Shown piece by piece: positions 24,395 to 35,490 of a DNA stretch of 64,000 nt. The position numbers and the translations under genes are program-made. Source of the DNA: Quillaja saponaria (lineage: Eukaryota; Streptophyta; Magnoliopsida; Fabales; Quillajaceae); assembly GCA_029379385.1 (NCBI GenBank), contig CM055615.1, positions 6,076,001-6,140,000 of the forward strand, written 5' to 3'. Below the pieces are notes generated by a model. It made no database searches. It saw only the letters and a program-made list of their open reading frames with translations, and had not been told where the DNA came from. The first letter of the stretch is position 1, and each line of letters opens with the position of its first letter.

Positions 24395-25514
24395 AGTTCT
24401 TCAGCCTCAAGATTTTGGATTCTTGATTCTAAGGCCACTGATCACATGACAGGTACATCTAGTATTTTTACTAACTTGCAAGATTCACAATCATCATCAC
24501 ATGTTTCTTTAGCACTGTAGTTAGTGAAATAGGTATTACTGAACCTAATCTAAGACTTTCCATATTATCTGTTTTATATATTCTCACTTTGTTTTTTAAC
24601 CTTATGTCTGTCAGTAAACTCACTAAAAGTTTAAATAACTCTATCTATTTTTATTCTCATTTTGTTGTTATTTAGGATTTAAAGACAAGGAAGACGATTG
24701 GAAGAGGACATGAATATGCCGAACTCTACTATTTTGATCCAACCATCTCCCATAGTTTATTATGTCACAGTTACACCACTCTAAATTTATTATCGCCTTG
24801 GTCATCCCTTTTTGGGAAAGCTCAAGAAGTTAGTTCCTAGTTTATGTCATCTATCTTCTTTAGAATGTGAGTAATGTCAGTTGGTAAGCACATTCATGTT
24901 CTTTTTGCTTTTCGCATTAATAAAACAATTGAGAGTCCATTTATTTTAGTTCATTTAGATGTATGGTATTCGAGTCGTGTCACTTCAAAATTAGGTTATT
25001 GTTATTTTGTTACATTTGTAGAAGATTTTTCAAGGATGATTTGCCTTTATTTAATGAAAGAACATTTTGAATTATTTTCTATTTTCAGTGCCTTTTGTTC
25101 TAAAATTAAAACTCAGTTTAATGTTCCTATTCATATACTTTATAGTCACAATGCTAAAGAATATTTTACTACTATATTTAATACATTTATGACTACTTCA
25201 GGAATAATTTATTAATCATATTGCTCTCACACCTCCCCATAAAATGGGGTGGCCGAGAGAAAGAATCGTCATCTTATAAACAATACTCATACTTTATTAT
25301 GTCATATGAATGTTCCTAAAATATTTTAGAGTGATACAACTCTTATGGCTTGTTATCTCATAAGTAGAATGTCATCATCACTTCTTCATGACAAAATTCC
25401 TTTCTCTATGCTTTTTTACACATGCTCCTACGTTCTCTTTACCCACTTGTATTTTTGGTTGTGTGTCATTTGTGCATCAACTCTCTCAGTATATTGATAA
25501 ATTAGATCCTTGTT
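24395..25514 (+). pseudogene. copia protease and integrase remnant
   Basis: From about 24,410 the frame reads SRFWILDSKATDHMTG, the copia protease region with the usual DSGA changed to DSKA. A GAG-pre-integrase-like part (24,670-24,860) is broken. The integrase core (24,874-25,215) keeps HLDVWYSSRVTSKLGY and FVEDFSRM. However, the second catalytic Asp, normally in a SDNAKEY motif, is His (SHNAKEY). The reading continues, with stops, to the site of the nested copia. Confidence 0.7.
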
Positions 25515-25519
25515 CTATT

Positions 25520-28020
25520 TGTTGAATATAAGAAGAATGTATATTTATATGATTTTAAATGTACAAGAGAGAGCCTTTATTTATAGGCTAAAGTGTTTAA
25601 CCTAACATAGTGAACCTAGACTAAATATCAACCAAATACGTAATAAAAATTACACAGAAATAAGGAAACTATAAATAAGGAAATTTGACCTACTAATTAA
25701 GCTGTCTATATTTACACTCTAACACTCCCCTCCCCATCAAGTTGGAGCATAAAGATTATATGTTCCAAGCTTGTTGCATAGATATCGCAATCGGTTTCCT
25801 GTCAAAGATTTTGTGAATTAGGTTGCTAATTGATCTTCTGATTTTGCATATGTAGTCTTGATTGTATTATCCATAAGCTTCTTACGAATGAAATGACAAT
25901 GTTTTGTTCAGTTCATGAAAGACTGGATTTGATGCAATATGTAATGCAACTTGATTATCACATACTAACTCCATAGGCTGTGAGTGCTGAAATCCAAGTT
26001 CGTCTAATAGATTTTTCAGTCAAACTAACTTAGCAGTGGTATGAGTCATGGCCCTATATTCAGATTCAGCACTGGATCTTGCAACAACAGTCTTGCTTTT
26101 TGCTTTTCCATGAAATAAGATTTCCACCCAAAAATATACAGTATCCTGTAGTAGATCTTTTGTCAAATTAAGAGCCTACCCAATCAGCATTGCTATAACC
26201 TTGTACTGGAGTAGAATTATGTTTATAGACTAATGTATGACCACGACCATGTCCTCGAACTAGAGTGTGCTCATGATTCCTATATAATAATCTCCTTTTT
26301 GGGTGCAGTTTTAAGGTATCTTATGATACGAATAACAGCATTCCAATGAGATGTTCGAGGCTGAGAAAGAAATTAGCTAACCATACTAGTTGCAAAAGCA
26401 ATATCTGGTCTAGTGACAATGAGATAATTCAACTTACTAACAAGACGTCTATATTACTCAGGATTAGTCAGTAGCTCCCCCTCATCTAGTACAAGTTTAG
26501 TGTTAGAATCCATAGGAGTATCTACAGGTTTGGAATCTAACATACCTATATCAATCAAGACATCCAAAAATACTTTCTTTGAGAAAGGCAAATACTCAAT
26601 TGTGATCTTGCAACCTCGATCCCCAAAAAGTATTTTAGCTGTCCTAAGTCTTTAGTTTGAAACTTAGACTATAGGAATGATTTCATTATTGAATCCCATG
26701 ATTATCATCACCTGTAATCATAATATCATCCACATATACAATTAAAAGAATTCTACCATTAGGTGTATGTTTATAGAAAACTGAGTGATTAATAATACAC
26801 CTCTGAAGGTCAAAACTAAGAACAACTTCACTGAATCTACCAAACTAAGCTCTAAGGAGATTGTTTTAAGCCATGTAGAGATTTTTTTTCAATTGACATA
26901 CCTATACCGTACTCCCTCTGAGCAACAAAACCAGGTGGTTGCTCCATAAAGACTTTTTCATCAAGGTCACCATGTAAGAAAGCATTTTTGATGTCCAATT
27001 GATAGAGTGGCCAATCAAAAATAGCAGCTAGAGATATAAATACCCTAACATATATAATTTTAGCTACGGGAGAGAAAGTTTCTGAATAATCCACACCATA
27101 GACCTGAGTGTAGTCTTTTGCTACCAATCTAGAATTTAAACTGATCAACAGAACCATCAGGATGAACTTTTACGGTATATACCCATTTACATCCAACAGT
27201 GAATTTTCCAGAAGGTAAAGAGACCAGCTCCCAAGTACCATTAGTATGTAAGGTGTTTATTTCATCAATCATGGCCTGCCGCCACCTGGGATGAGCAAGA
27301 GCATCACTGGTAGACTTTAGAACAGAAATAAAAGACAAAGAGGAGACAAATGCATAATAGGGTGAAGATAAACGATGATAACTCAAAAAAGTATAAATAG
27401 GATAAGGATTACAAGTTGAATGAGTACCTCTTCGTAAAATAGGTGGTGAAGCAGGATCCGAGGCACGGGAAGGTGTTGGGATAGAATGTGAGTCATCAGG
27501 TACATCAACAGTGTCTGCTAGAAGATCAAGTAGTGGCGCAGATGATACATAGTTATTTGGTCCAAGATAAAGAACTAGAAGAGCCTCAGAGATAGAAAGT
27601 GACTTGGGAATAATCGAGAGAAAAAATGAAGATTCCTCAAAAAATGTAACATCAACGGAGATAAAGTAACGATTCTTATTTGGACAGTAACATTTATACC
27701 CTTTTTGAAGGCGAGAATAACCCAAGAAGATGCACTTAAATGATTTAGAAGAGAGTTTATCCTGTCCAGGTGTTAGATCATGAGCAAAACAAATGCAACC
27801 AAAGATACAAAGCGAAAGTGAATATAAGAAGAATGTAAATTCAGATGATTTTAAATATACAAGAGGGAACCTCTATTTATAGGCTAAAGTGTTTAACCTA
27901 ACATAGTGAACCTATACTAAATATCAACCAAATATGTAATAGAAATTATACAGAAATAAGGAAACTACAAATAAGAAAATTTGACCCACTAATTAAGCTG
28001 TCTATATTTACACTTTAACA
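25520..28020 (-). mobile_element. Nested, internally deleted copia (minus strand)
   Basis: LTRs lie at 25,520-25,724 and 27,819-28,020. They share TGAATATAAGAAGAATG and CTAATTAAGCTGTC, and I count about 15 differences over about 202 bases. CTATT flanks both sides (25,515-25,519 and 28,021-28,025), a perfect 5-bp duplication inside the outer copia. On the minus strand the 5' LTR (right side) passes directly into pol (CIFLGYSRLQKGYKCYCPN), so the primer site, gag, protease and integrase core are deleted. The retained part holds the integrase/RT link (27,725-27,129), the RT start (27,157-26,852, AKDYTQVYGVDYSETFSPVA, YQLDIKNAFLHGDL) and a decayed RT/RNase H end to 25,725. Confidence 0.85.
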
Positions 28021-28025
28021 CTATT

Positions 28026-29145
28026 AAATATATTTTTCTTAGGATACACTCATACACAAAAAGGGTATAGATGTTATAGTCATTCGTTGAATCGTTTCTT
28101 TGTTTGTGCGAATATTACCTTTTTTGAATCTACCCTATACTTCACTGACTCATATGTCACTATCAATATCGAAGCAATTCTTCTATTACTTTTCCCTCTT
28201 CCGTTGTCTACTAAGCATCCTTTAAGTTCTTCTGGTCATCTATCTCGTCCTAATTTATAAGTTTACACTCGACGCCAAGTAGACAAGAATATTCAGATAG
28301 ATTTTGGTGCTTCGCCAGTTGCTCCTTTGCCTTTGGATGCAGCTCTTCCCGACTCTCATCTTTCTTTTACCATTCAAAAAGGTAAACGTACATGTCCTTC
28401 TGTTTATGCTCGTCCTAGTACTACCTATCCCATTTCAAATTTTGTTTCCTATGATCATTTATCTCTTTCATATTATTCTTTGTCACTTCATTATCTAGTG
28501 TTTTTGTTCCTAACTTTATGTTTGAAACTTTAAAACATCATAGGTGGAGAAATGCCATGGATGAAAAGATGCTGGCTTTAAAGGACAATGATACCTAGGA
28601 ACTTGTGAAACTCCCCTTGGGTAAGTCTGTTGTTAGTTGTCGTTAGGTGTTTACTGTGAAGGTTCATCCTAATGGCTTTGTTGACCTGCTAAAAGCTCAT
28701 TTGGTGGCTAAAAGTTACACTCAGGTCTATAGTGTAGATTACTTTGAGATTTTTTCTCATGTTGCTAAGATTACTTCAATTAGAGTCTTTATCTCTCTTG
28801 CAGATATCTTTAATTGGCCACTACATCAATTAGATATCCAAAATGTCTTTTTGCCTGGTGACCTTGATAAAGAGGTTTTTATAGAGCAACTTTAGAATAT
28901 GTTGTTCAAGGGGAATCTGGCTTGGTTCGTAAGTTGAAGAAATCTTTGTATGATTTGAATCAAACCCCCAGAGCTTGGTTTGGTAGGTTTAGTGAAATTG
29001 TGCTCAGTTTTGGTCTTCAGAGGTGTACAATTGACCATTATGTTTTCTACCGTCATTCATCTATTGGTATAATATCATTGATTGTGTATGTTGATGATAT
29101 TATCATTATCGGTAATTATAGTCAAGAGAATTGAACATTTGAAAT
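28026..29145 (+). pseudogene. copia integrase/RT remnant (outer element)
   Basis: After the nested copia the outer element resumes with KYIFLRYTHTQKGYRCYS and FFVCANITFFES. Next comes RT with LVAKSYTQVYSVDYFEIF, LHQLDIQNVFLPGDLDKEVF, SLYDLNQTPRAWFGRF and the catalytic YVDD in LIVYVDDIIIIGN (about 29,085). Stops and frameshifts occur near 28,895 and 29,134. It is the same broad copia lineage as the nested copy in the opposite strand. Confidence 0.75.
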
Positions 29146-29159
29146 CTTTCTTGTAGTGC

Positions 29160-30000
29160 AAATTTCAAACTAATGATTTGTGACAGTTAAAATACTTATT
29201 GGGTATTAAGATTGGTAGATCACGACAAGGTATTTGTCTTTCTCAAAAAAAAAAAATTGTCTTTGTTTATTGAGTGATAAAGGTATGCTAGGGTCAAAGT
29301 CTGTTGATACTCTCATGAATCCTAACACTAAACATGTACCATATAAGGGAGAGCTATTATCATATCCTGGATAGTATAGATATCTAGTGGGAAAGTTGAA
29401 TTATCTGATAGTAACCTGACCTCACATATCTTTTGCGACTAGTATGGTTAATCAATTTATGGCTCAACCTCGAACTTCTCACTGGAATACAATTATTCAT
29501 ATTCTAAGGTATCTTCAAACTGCACCTGGTAAGGGATTAATATATAAGAATCATGGTCATACTTTGGTTTGTGGACATGGTTGTGGTCATGATTTAGTTC
29601 AAAACCAAGATTTCAACTCAATTCAGGGATACAGTGATGCAGATTAGGCTGGTTGTCCATTTGTCAAGAGATCCACTATAGGGTATTGTGTTTTTCTGGG
29701 AGAAAATTTTGTTTCACGAAAAAGTAAGAAACAAACTATTGTTTCAATGTTTAGTACTAAATCTGAATATAGAGTCATGGCTCAAATTGCTGCAGAGTTG
29801 GTTTGGTTGAACAACTTGTTGGAAGAGCTTGGATTCACACATTCACAACCTATGGAACTTGTTTGTGGTAACTAGGCTGCATTGCATATTATTTCTAATC
29901 CCGTTTTTTTATGAGCAAACAAAGCATATAAAAGTTAACTTTTATTTTGTTCGAGAAAAACTTATTGATAGTACAATTAAAACTGCTCTTATGAAGCCTT
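29160..30000 (+). pseudogene. copia RNase H remnant (outer element)
   Basis: Recognisable pieces are MAQPRTSHWNTIIHILRYLQ, GYSDADWAGCP (with the W codon now TAG at 29,646), RSTIGYCVFLGENFVSRKSK and SEYRVMAQIAAELVWLNNLL. The DEDD-type RNase H is interrupted by stops. It leads into the polypurine tract at about 30,097-30,108. Confidence 0.7.
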
Positions 30001-30108
30001 AAGATCAATTTACAGATCTATTTACCAAGTCTCTGGGAAGTGCTTGTCTTCATTATATTTGTAACAAGGTTAGAATATATAATATATATGCTCTAGCTTG
30101 GGAGAGAG

Positions 30109-30249
30109 TATTAAAATAGTTTATATTGTTATGTAGTCTCACATTGGTTGTATGTTATACTTTTCTTATTTTTTTTACTATAAATAAAATCTGTGGGTGT
30201 AGTATTTGATTCATTCAAGCTACAACCCATTCTTCTATATCTATTTACA
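30109..30249 (+). repeat. Right LTR of the outer copia
   Basis: This 141-bp partner of 21,782-21,910 starts TATTAAAATAG (original TG lost) and ends CTATTTACA. It differs by several substitutions and a small expansion around TTTTTTTACTATAAATAAAA. Confidence 0.8.
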
Positions 30250-30289
30250 ATTTTCTGTTTTTTCATTACTAATAATAGAACCTGTGTAT

Positions 30290-30733
30290 GTGAATAAAAA
30301 TCTTAATGATTAGGCAATCAACAAATACTATCTGATGAATAAAGTCAGTTTTACGAGCATAAACATCAACCCTGTTCTTGAAACCTTCGAAGAGTAAAAC
30401 AACAACTTTTGGATAAATATAGTAGTGTCCTTTATTAAGCACCAGCTGCCATAAGAAACATGAATTAAGGGCCCCAGCATCTTGATTAGTGATTACTATT
30501 AATATATATATATATTCTAAGCAAAAAATTTTAAATATTAGTTGGGCAATCAATAAATAATAAGTGATGAATAAAGTCTGTTTTATGAGCATAAACACCA
30601 ACCCTGTTCCGGAAACCTTCGAAGAGTAAAATGACAACTTTTGGATGAAGATAATAGTGTCCTCTATTAGGTACCACTTGCCATAAGAAACAGGAATTAA
30701 GGGCCCCTAGCACCATGATTGGTGATTACTAAT
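30290..30733 (-). repeat. Tandem pair of ~200-bp exon-like segments
   Basis: Segments at about 30,290-30,497 and 30,534-30,733 are diverged direct copies. On the minus strand both read with the same open phase, for example ALNSCFLWQ, GHYYLHPKVV/GHYYIYPKVV, LLFEGF and KTDFIH. This suggests a duplicated exon of a host gene inside the CACTA-like element. I do not recognise the protein. The alternative is non-coding duplication with a chance open frame. Confidence 0.5.
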
Positions 30734-32140
30734 GAAAATAATAGTTAGTCTTTCTTTCATTGATGGTTTGAGGCAGCACATGGTCACGACACATGGAAGC
30801 AACTAAGCAAGTTGCCCATAGTAATTTTCAAAACTCATACAGCACATGCAATCAACAAAGAGTAACACATATAAAACACATAATTCTCAAGAACACTTCA
30901 ATCATATGGCATGTATTATATCAACAATACTTCGGATATTGCATCAAAATCATAATGCTTCTACAGATATTTATTTTGAAAATTAAGTCATGGGCCATTA
31001 GTTTGCATCAACAAATAAAGTTCAGGCATGTGTAGAAAAAAAAAAAAGAAAAAAAAAAAGAGAAAAAAAAAGGACAAATAGACAAGATATCTTGATACCT
31101 TTGCATTTAATACTCCATTCAACTCCACTACCAATTAATTGAACCATATAATAATTGCTCAATTGTCTTCAAAACAATTGAAACTAACTCTCACCCAGCT
31201 GATGAGAGTCTTCATTGAATTCAAAAACAACAAAATAAACCCACTTCCAAGAACAAACAGTACAAAAAAATTCTGTAGAACTATGAATTCATCCGACTCA
31301 TGGTACTAACTATAACCACAGAGTGCTAAAAAAGAAAAGCTTTTTCCTTTGTACAAGAAATGAGAAAAAGATGCAGAAGTTTAAGATTGAAACTCAACCG
31401 ACCATAGCGACCAGTGGGATCAGTTTCAACATAACGATGTTCTGCTTCCCTAGTATCGTCCATCCCCACCTCTTTAACTTTCTTCTTGTACTAATTGTCT
31501 TGAGTGGCAATAAAAAGACTACGCATAAAACATACAAATTGACAACAAATTATTTCGGTTTCTCAATTGATTCAAGAACATTTGATATTAGAATTCGAAA
31601 ATCCCCGAATTCAGTAAAAACCCTAACAAATCGGTATTGATAAAAAGAAAAGGAAATTGGTGAAATCTTTACCACGTTCCAGTCATCAACGAGCTCGAAA
31701 ACCTCCAATACAACTCAGGTACAACGAAATTCAAGGATCTCCATGGTCAACCAAGAAGAAGGTGAAAAGTGCGACCGTGGGAGTCCATTTCGGCAAAGGG
31801 TGAGAATTAAAAGTGGGTGACAAGGACTTACATATTAGAGAAAGAGATGAAAAGGGAAGGAGAGAAGTCGCCGGAGCTTTGTAAAGGCACAGTGAGAGAG
31901 AGATAAACTATGTAGCAGCAAAAGATTATCGTGAAAGAGAGGGTGAGTTGGGGTTTGTATTTTTTTATTTTTTTTATTTTATGCTTTGAGGATTTTCCTA
32001 TCGGCAAGCGAACAACGCTGTGTCCATCTTCAAAATTGCAGTCTCCAATAACCTTTAATAATTAAAGATAATAAATCTTATGAGAGACCGCCGACGATGT
32101 CCCTAATATTGAAAATGTCTCTAACACTTTGGCGCTAAAC
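30734..32140. other. Right interior of the CACTA-like element
   Basis: No supportable gene is present. An A-rich low-complexity run occurs at 31,035-31,075. The stretch 31,670-31,930 is GC-richer and GA-rich, and looks like the 5' region of a captured gene, with a possible minus-strand start at 31,741. It hits a stop after about 10 codons, so no CDS is called. The second P450 unit resumes its match at 31,612 but lacks about 0.48 kb (31,641-32,120). Confidence 0.35.
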
Positions 32141-32469
32141 TTTTTTTTTAACAGTGACTGAAAGTTTTATATTTACAACAAATATCAGACAATATTTTTC
32201 AGTCACTGAAAGATAATACACGGTTTCTAATAATTATTATAAGAGATTGTTTTTTTACGGTCCCTGATATATTTTCTTATAATGGCTAATCCATACAAGT
32301 TAGGTCTAATTTCGGTAAAGGTTAGGTGTTATAGGGGCTGGGTCTCACTGCGATGAACGAAAATGGGTCTGACTTCAGCAGCGGCTATGGGATTGGACAG
32401 TGGCGGTAGAGCTCAGAAAATCAAGTCAGCAATAGAGGAAAGAAGAGGAGGGAAAAGGGCAAGGAGATA

Positions 32470-32755
32470 GCGATCAAAAATTTAAACATGGACGAGTATT
32501 TGTGTCTGCCTTTACAGACAAAAAAATGATAGACGCAAATGAACTCTCAAAAAATGGTGCTAAAATTAAACATGTAACTATGTCTGCCATGTAATATCTG
32601 TGTTTGCGTTTAATTTTTTTTATGCAATTATCTAAGTTTGCAGAATAATAGACGCAGATAGATAAATTACGGATATAAATAGTATTTATCAGTGTCTACA
32701 TATCTAAGTCTATCAAAATGCGAACACAGTTATGCTAATTTCATTACTTGTAATG
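32470..32755. mobile_element. CACTA right terminus and subterminal repeats
   Basis: GTCTGCC, AGACGCAAAT and AGACGCAGAT words in both directions lead to a degenerate end, CATTACTTGTAATG (to 32,755). In unit B the corresponding end reads TTTCTTGTAATTG (41,339-41,351), closer to the CACTA consensus. It is the same family as 16,247-16,640. Confidence 0.5.
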
Positions 32756-33330
32756 GAAGGAATGAAATCTATTTTAGAAATTGGACAAGTAGACGGCACT
32801 GGATAAGATTCGGCCAAAAAAAATTTGGATGTAGACAGATGAGTGCTGGGAGCAAAATTTATTTCAATACAATAACATGACAGGATGTTCGGCTATTCAA
32901 GAACAAGTCTTTCAAATTGGATAACAAACTAGACTATCTTTTTGGTGTCCATTATGTTTCAGGATCCAAAGCATATACTCCATCTGCTGGGCAAGAGCAA
33001 ATAGATTTCCTCCAAATTCAATAGACGATATGATATATGAATATATTTTTTTATAGTGGAGGGAGAAGGAAGAATAAACTTCAAGTAGACCTTTTAGAAG
33101 ATTTGGCCCTTGGATTTCAAGATTGACAATGATATTAAGTACTGCTATACCACTCAAGATAATAGCAATAAATGATCTAACGGAGATGGCTAAGATGAAT
33201 TTTATTTGATATATTCTCTCATTCTCCTCGAGCCAAACCTCTATTATTATGGAGACCTATCCCCTTCTATTGGCTCTCTCATGGCAATAATATGAGAGCT
33301 TTCCACTGAGCTTATGATCGTATTGTTGTG
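32756..33330 (-). pseudogene. Degenerate coding-like segment (unit A copy)
   Basis: The minus strand reads HERANRRG*VSIIIEVWLEEN, then VRSFIAIILSGIAVLNIIV and LEIQGPNLLKGLLEVYSSF. In unit B the homologous segment (41,550-41,924) is open for 124 codons. Many of the changes between the copies keep the reading frame, which hints at former coding. The family is not recognised. It lies just beyond a CACTA terminus. Confidence 0.35.
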
Positions 33331-34834
33331 CAGATATACTTTCAATACACTAAGAGATCTGGTCTCTCAATTTAGCTAGTTTGAGCTCAAACTTGAACTA
33401 CAAAAAAAGAACTTAGGTTGAAATGCTAAAATATTTTCTTCTTTTTTTTTTTCTTTTTTTTTTCAATATTTTTAATTCAATATTTGTTTATTTTTGTACA
33501 TTAAAATTTTTTAATTTAATTTATATTTGCTTTTGCTTTTATTGCAATTCAATTTTCAATTGTTTGTGTGAAAATAATTAGTTTAAGCACAACAAAACCT
33601 CAAAACTGAATTAAAAATTACTTTAACATAAATTAAAATATAAAAATAATTAAAACTTACTTTAACTTAAATTAAAGTAGAAGATAAATAAATTAAATAT
33701 TATTTTAATTTTAATTAAATATCAAAACCAAATTAAAAATCAAAACTGATTAATAAGATTAATTTGTTTATTTTAAATATAACACATAAATATTAATTTG
33801 GTAATTTTTACACAAAACAATTTCTCTGATCATGGTCTCAGACCATGATTTTTTCGTTATACAAACTGACAGTACTTTTAAAACAAAATGACCCTAGATC
33901 TTTCTAACCATGGTCTTAGTTCATGGTCTCTGCCTTGCTGTGATAAAGAACAAAGCCTATATTTACATTTGTCTTTTTGTCTTTGGTAGGCAGACATGTA
34001 AACACCAATAATGTTTGTCCACGTGAGAGTATGGCACAGAGACACTAAAACGCAGACACAAAAAGACTAGACACTATTGACTATGGTATTCCGTGTCTAA
34101 TAGATGCAATATATATATTTATTTTTTTTGATGTTGTATTGGTATCCGAGTCTGCACAATGCAGATGCGGATAATTAAATTGTAGATGCATATAGTAAAA
34201 ATTGTTTAATAGTTTTATTTTATACCTATATATATACATATATAATATCATACTTTATATTTAAATTCAAATTTTTTATATAAATAAAAAATATTATACA
34301 AAATCATCCTAACAATATTTACAACAAATGAAATAACAAATACATAAAGCTAACAATGATATTCTCCTAATTTTAGGTAAGTCTTCGTCATCTCGAGCTT
34401 TGTTGATTGAGGTGTAAAGGCTTGGATGTAGGAGGTGCAATAAGAAATAATTAAAATAAATAAATTATAAGTTACACTGAAATAAAACTTCATAAAATTG
34501 AATTATACATACCTATTTAAGTTTGTAGAATAATACCTTCATTGATTTCTAACTTTATCTTTTACTAGTAATACTCTCATAATATGATTTCAGTTGATGC
34601 TAGTAATATTTTTGCATTGCTTTTGGATCATTATAATATTTATATTAGTGACTGCTTTTGCTTCTAATCTAGCTTACCATGTATATGGAGCACTTCCTTC
34701 CCCTCAAACAAAGTGAAAATTGAATTTAGTTGCTTCACAAAGCTATAAGATTCCACTAGATATCTTATTTTAGCACCTTCCTTCTTTCAAGTTGTATCCA
34801 TGAACCTTTTACTTTATCTTATTTGTTTATTTAC

Positions 34835-34837
<3 letters not shown>
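33331..34837. other. AT-rich DNA with CACTA-like words
   Basis: No gene is visible. A near-perfect palindrome, ATCATGGTCT-C-AGACCATGAT, lies at 33,828-33,850 and recurs in unit B near 42,455. CACTA-type subterminal words (AACGCAGACACA, CCGAGTCTGCAC, GATGCGGATAA) occur at 33,990-34,190 and may mark another end. Confidence 0.35.

Positions 34838-34901
<64 letters not shown>
34838..34901. repeat. (TA)n microsatellite
   Basis: An almost pure TA run of about 60 bases is present. The same place in unit B (about 43,422-43,436) has only seven or so TA units, so the tract length differs strongly between otherwise similar copies. Confidence 0.9.
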
Positions 34902-34902
<1 letters not shown>

Positions 34903-35049
34903 ATTGTGTTTTTTGATTTGTAACTGTTTATTTGTATTAAGTGTCTTTTTTATTACAATAATTTTTTTTAGTTAGTCAAGCTATTCATTCTTAATTTGCT
35001 GAGCCAACATTTTTATTTATTACTTATGGTGGACCATAAAATAGCTAAA

Positions 35050-35490
35050 AAATAAAACTCACAAAAATATTCAATCACTTATTTTTGTAAAAAGGAAAGT
35101 CTCAATCGTACATTATTTGTGGACTATATATAAATAATTCAGAATGAAAACAAAATGCAGATAGGTATGAGACATTACTTTTTTTCTTAATACTAGTTTG
35201 TCTCCACTAATTTTTATTAGTTTATAACTCAAATGTATCCAAAGGGGTATGGTCGTGATAAGCATGAGATATTATTGAAATTTTGATTTAAGTATTGTTA
35301 AGCAGTGACTGTCATGCATGTTTTGCATTAAAAATAGTGAATTGATTTAATAGTCGTTATATTTTATAACAATTAAATTGTTGATATGTTCACAAAATTT
35401 CTTGACAGAAAGAATAATTTTTATTTTGCGATAAAGTAAAGGATAGTATATTAGATGACATTTATATTAAGACATTTAATAAAAAATTAG
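35050..35490. repeat. P450-cluster flank block, unit A copy
   Basis: This 3'-flank block runs from AAAATATTCAATCACTTATT to ATTAGATGACATTTATATT. It matches 43,590-44,000 closely, and 10,610-11,075 and 53,945-54,190 more distantly. It marks the start of each tandem unit. Between it and the P450 stop codon (35,490-36,448) there is no gene. Confidence 0.65.

Larger units (their letters stand above)
21782..30249 (+). mobile_element. Old Ty1/copia element with nested insertions
   Basis: Short LTRs bound the element: 21,782-21,910 (starts TGTTAGAATAG, ends CTATTTACA) and 30,109-30,249 (starts TATTAAAATAG, ends CTATTTACA). Directly after the left LTR, TGATATCAGAGC resembles the initiator-Met tRNA primer site TGGTATCAGAGC. 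Before the right LTR, CTTGGGAGAGAG is the polypurine tract. Flanking 5-mers are GTTTT and ATTTT. Between them, on the + strand, lie gag, protease, integrase, RT and RNase H in copia order, all broken. An RTE-type LINE fragment interrupts gag/protease, and a minus-strand copia interrupts the integrase/RT junction. It sits inside the CACTA-like element. Confidence 0.85.
20236..32284. mobile_element. CACTA-like element carrying gene fragments
   Basis: The left end CATTACAAGAAAAT (20,236) and the inverted right end ATTTTCTTATAATG (to 32,284) are near-matching terminal repeats of CACTA type. Both subterminal regions carry repeats of the type GTCTCTAATA, GGTTTCTAATA and GTCCCTAATA. Flanking triplets are ACT and GCT, so a 3-bp duplication would be imperfect. 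About 8.5 kb of the interior is a later copia insertion, leaving a host element of about 3.6 kb. It contains no transposase but does contain host-like exon pieces (20,709-20,820 and 21,002-21,286). Its right end is present again at 40,700-40,882 in the second P450 unit. Confidence 0.6.

Noticed and set aside
16247..32755. One large CACTA element from 16,247 to 32,755
   Set aside because: The subterminal family matches, but the right end is degenerate and the flanking triplets (GGA and GAA) do not agree, so I left the ends separate.
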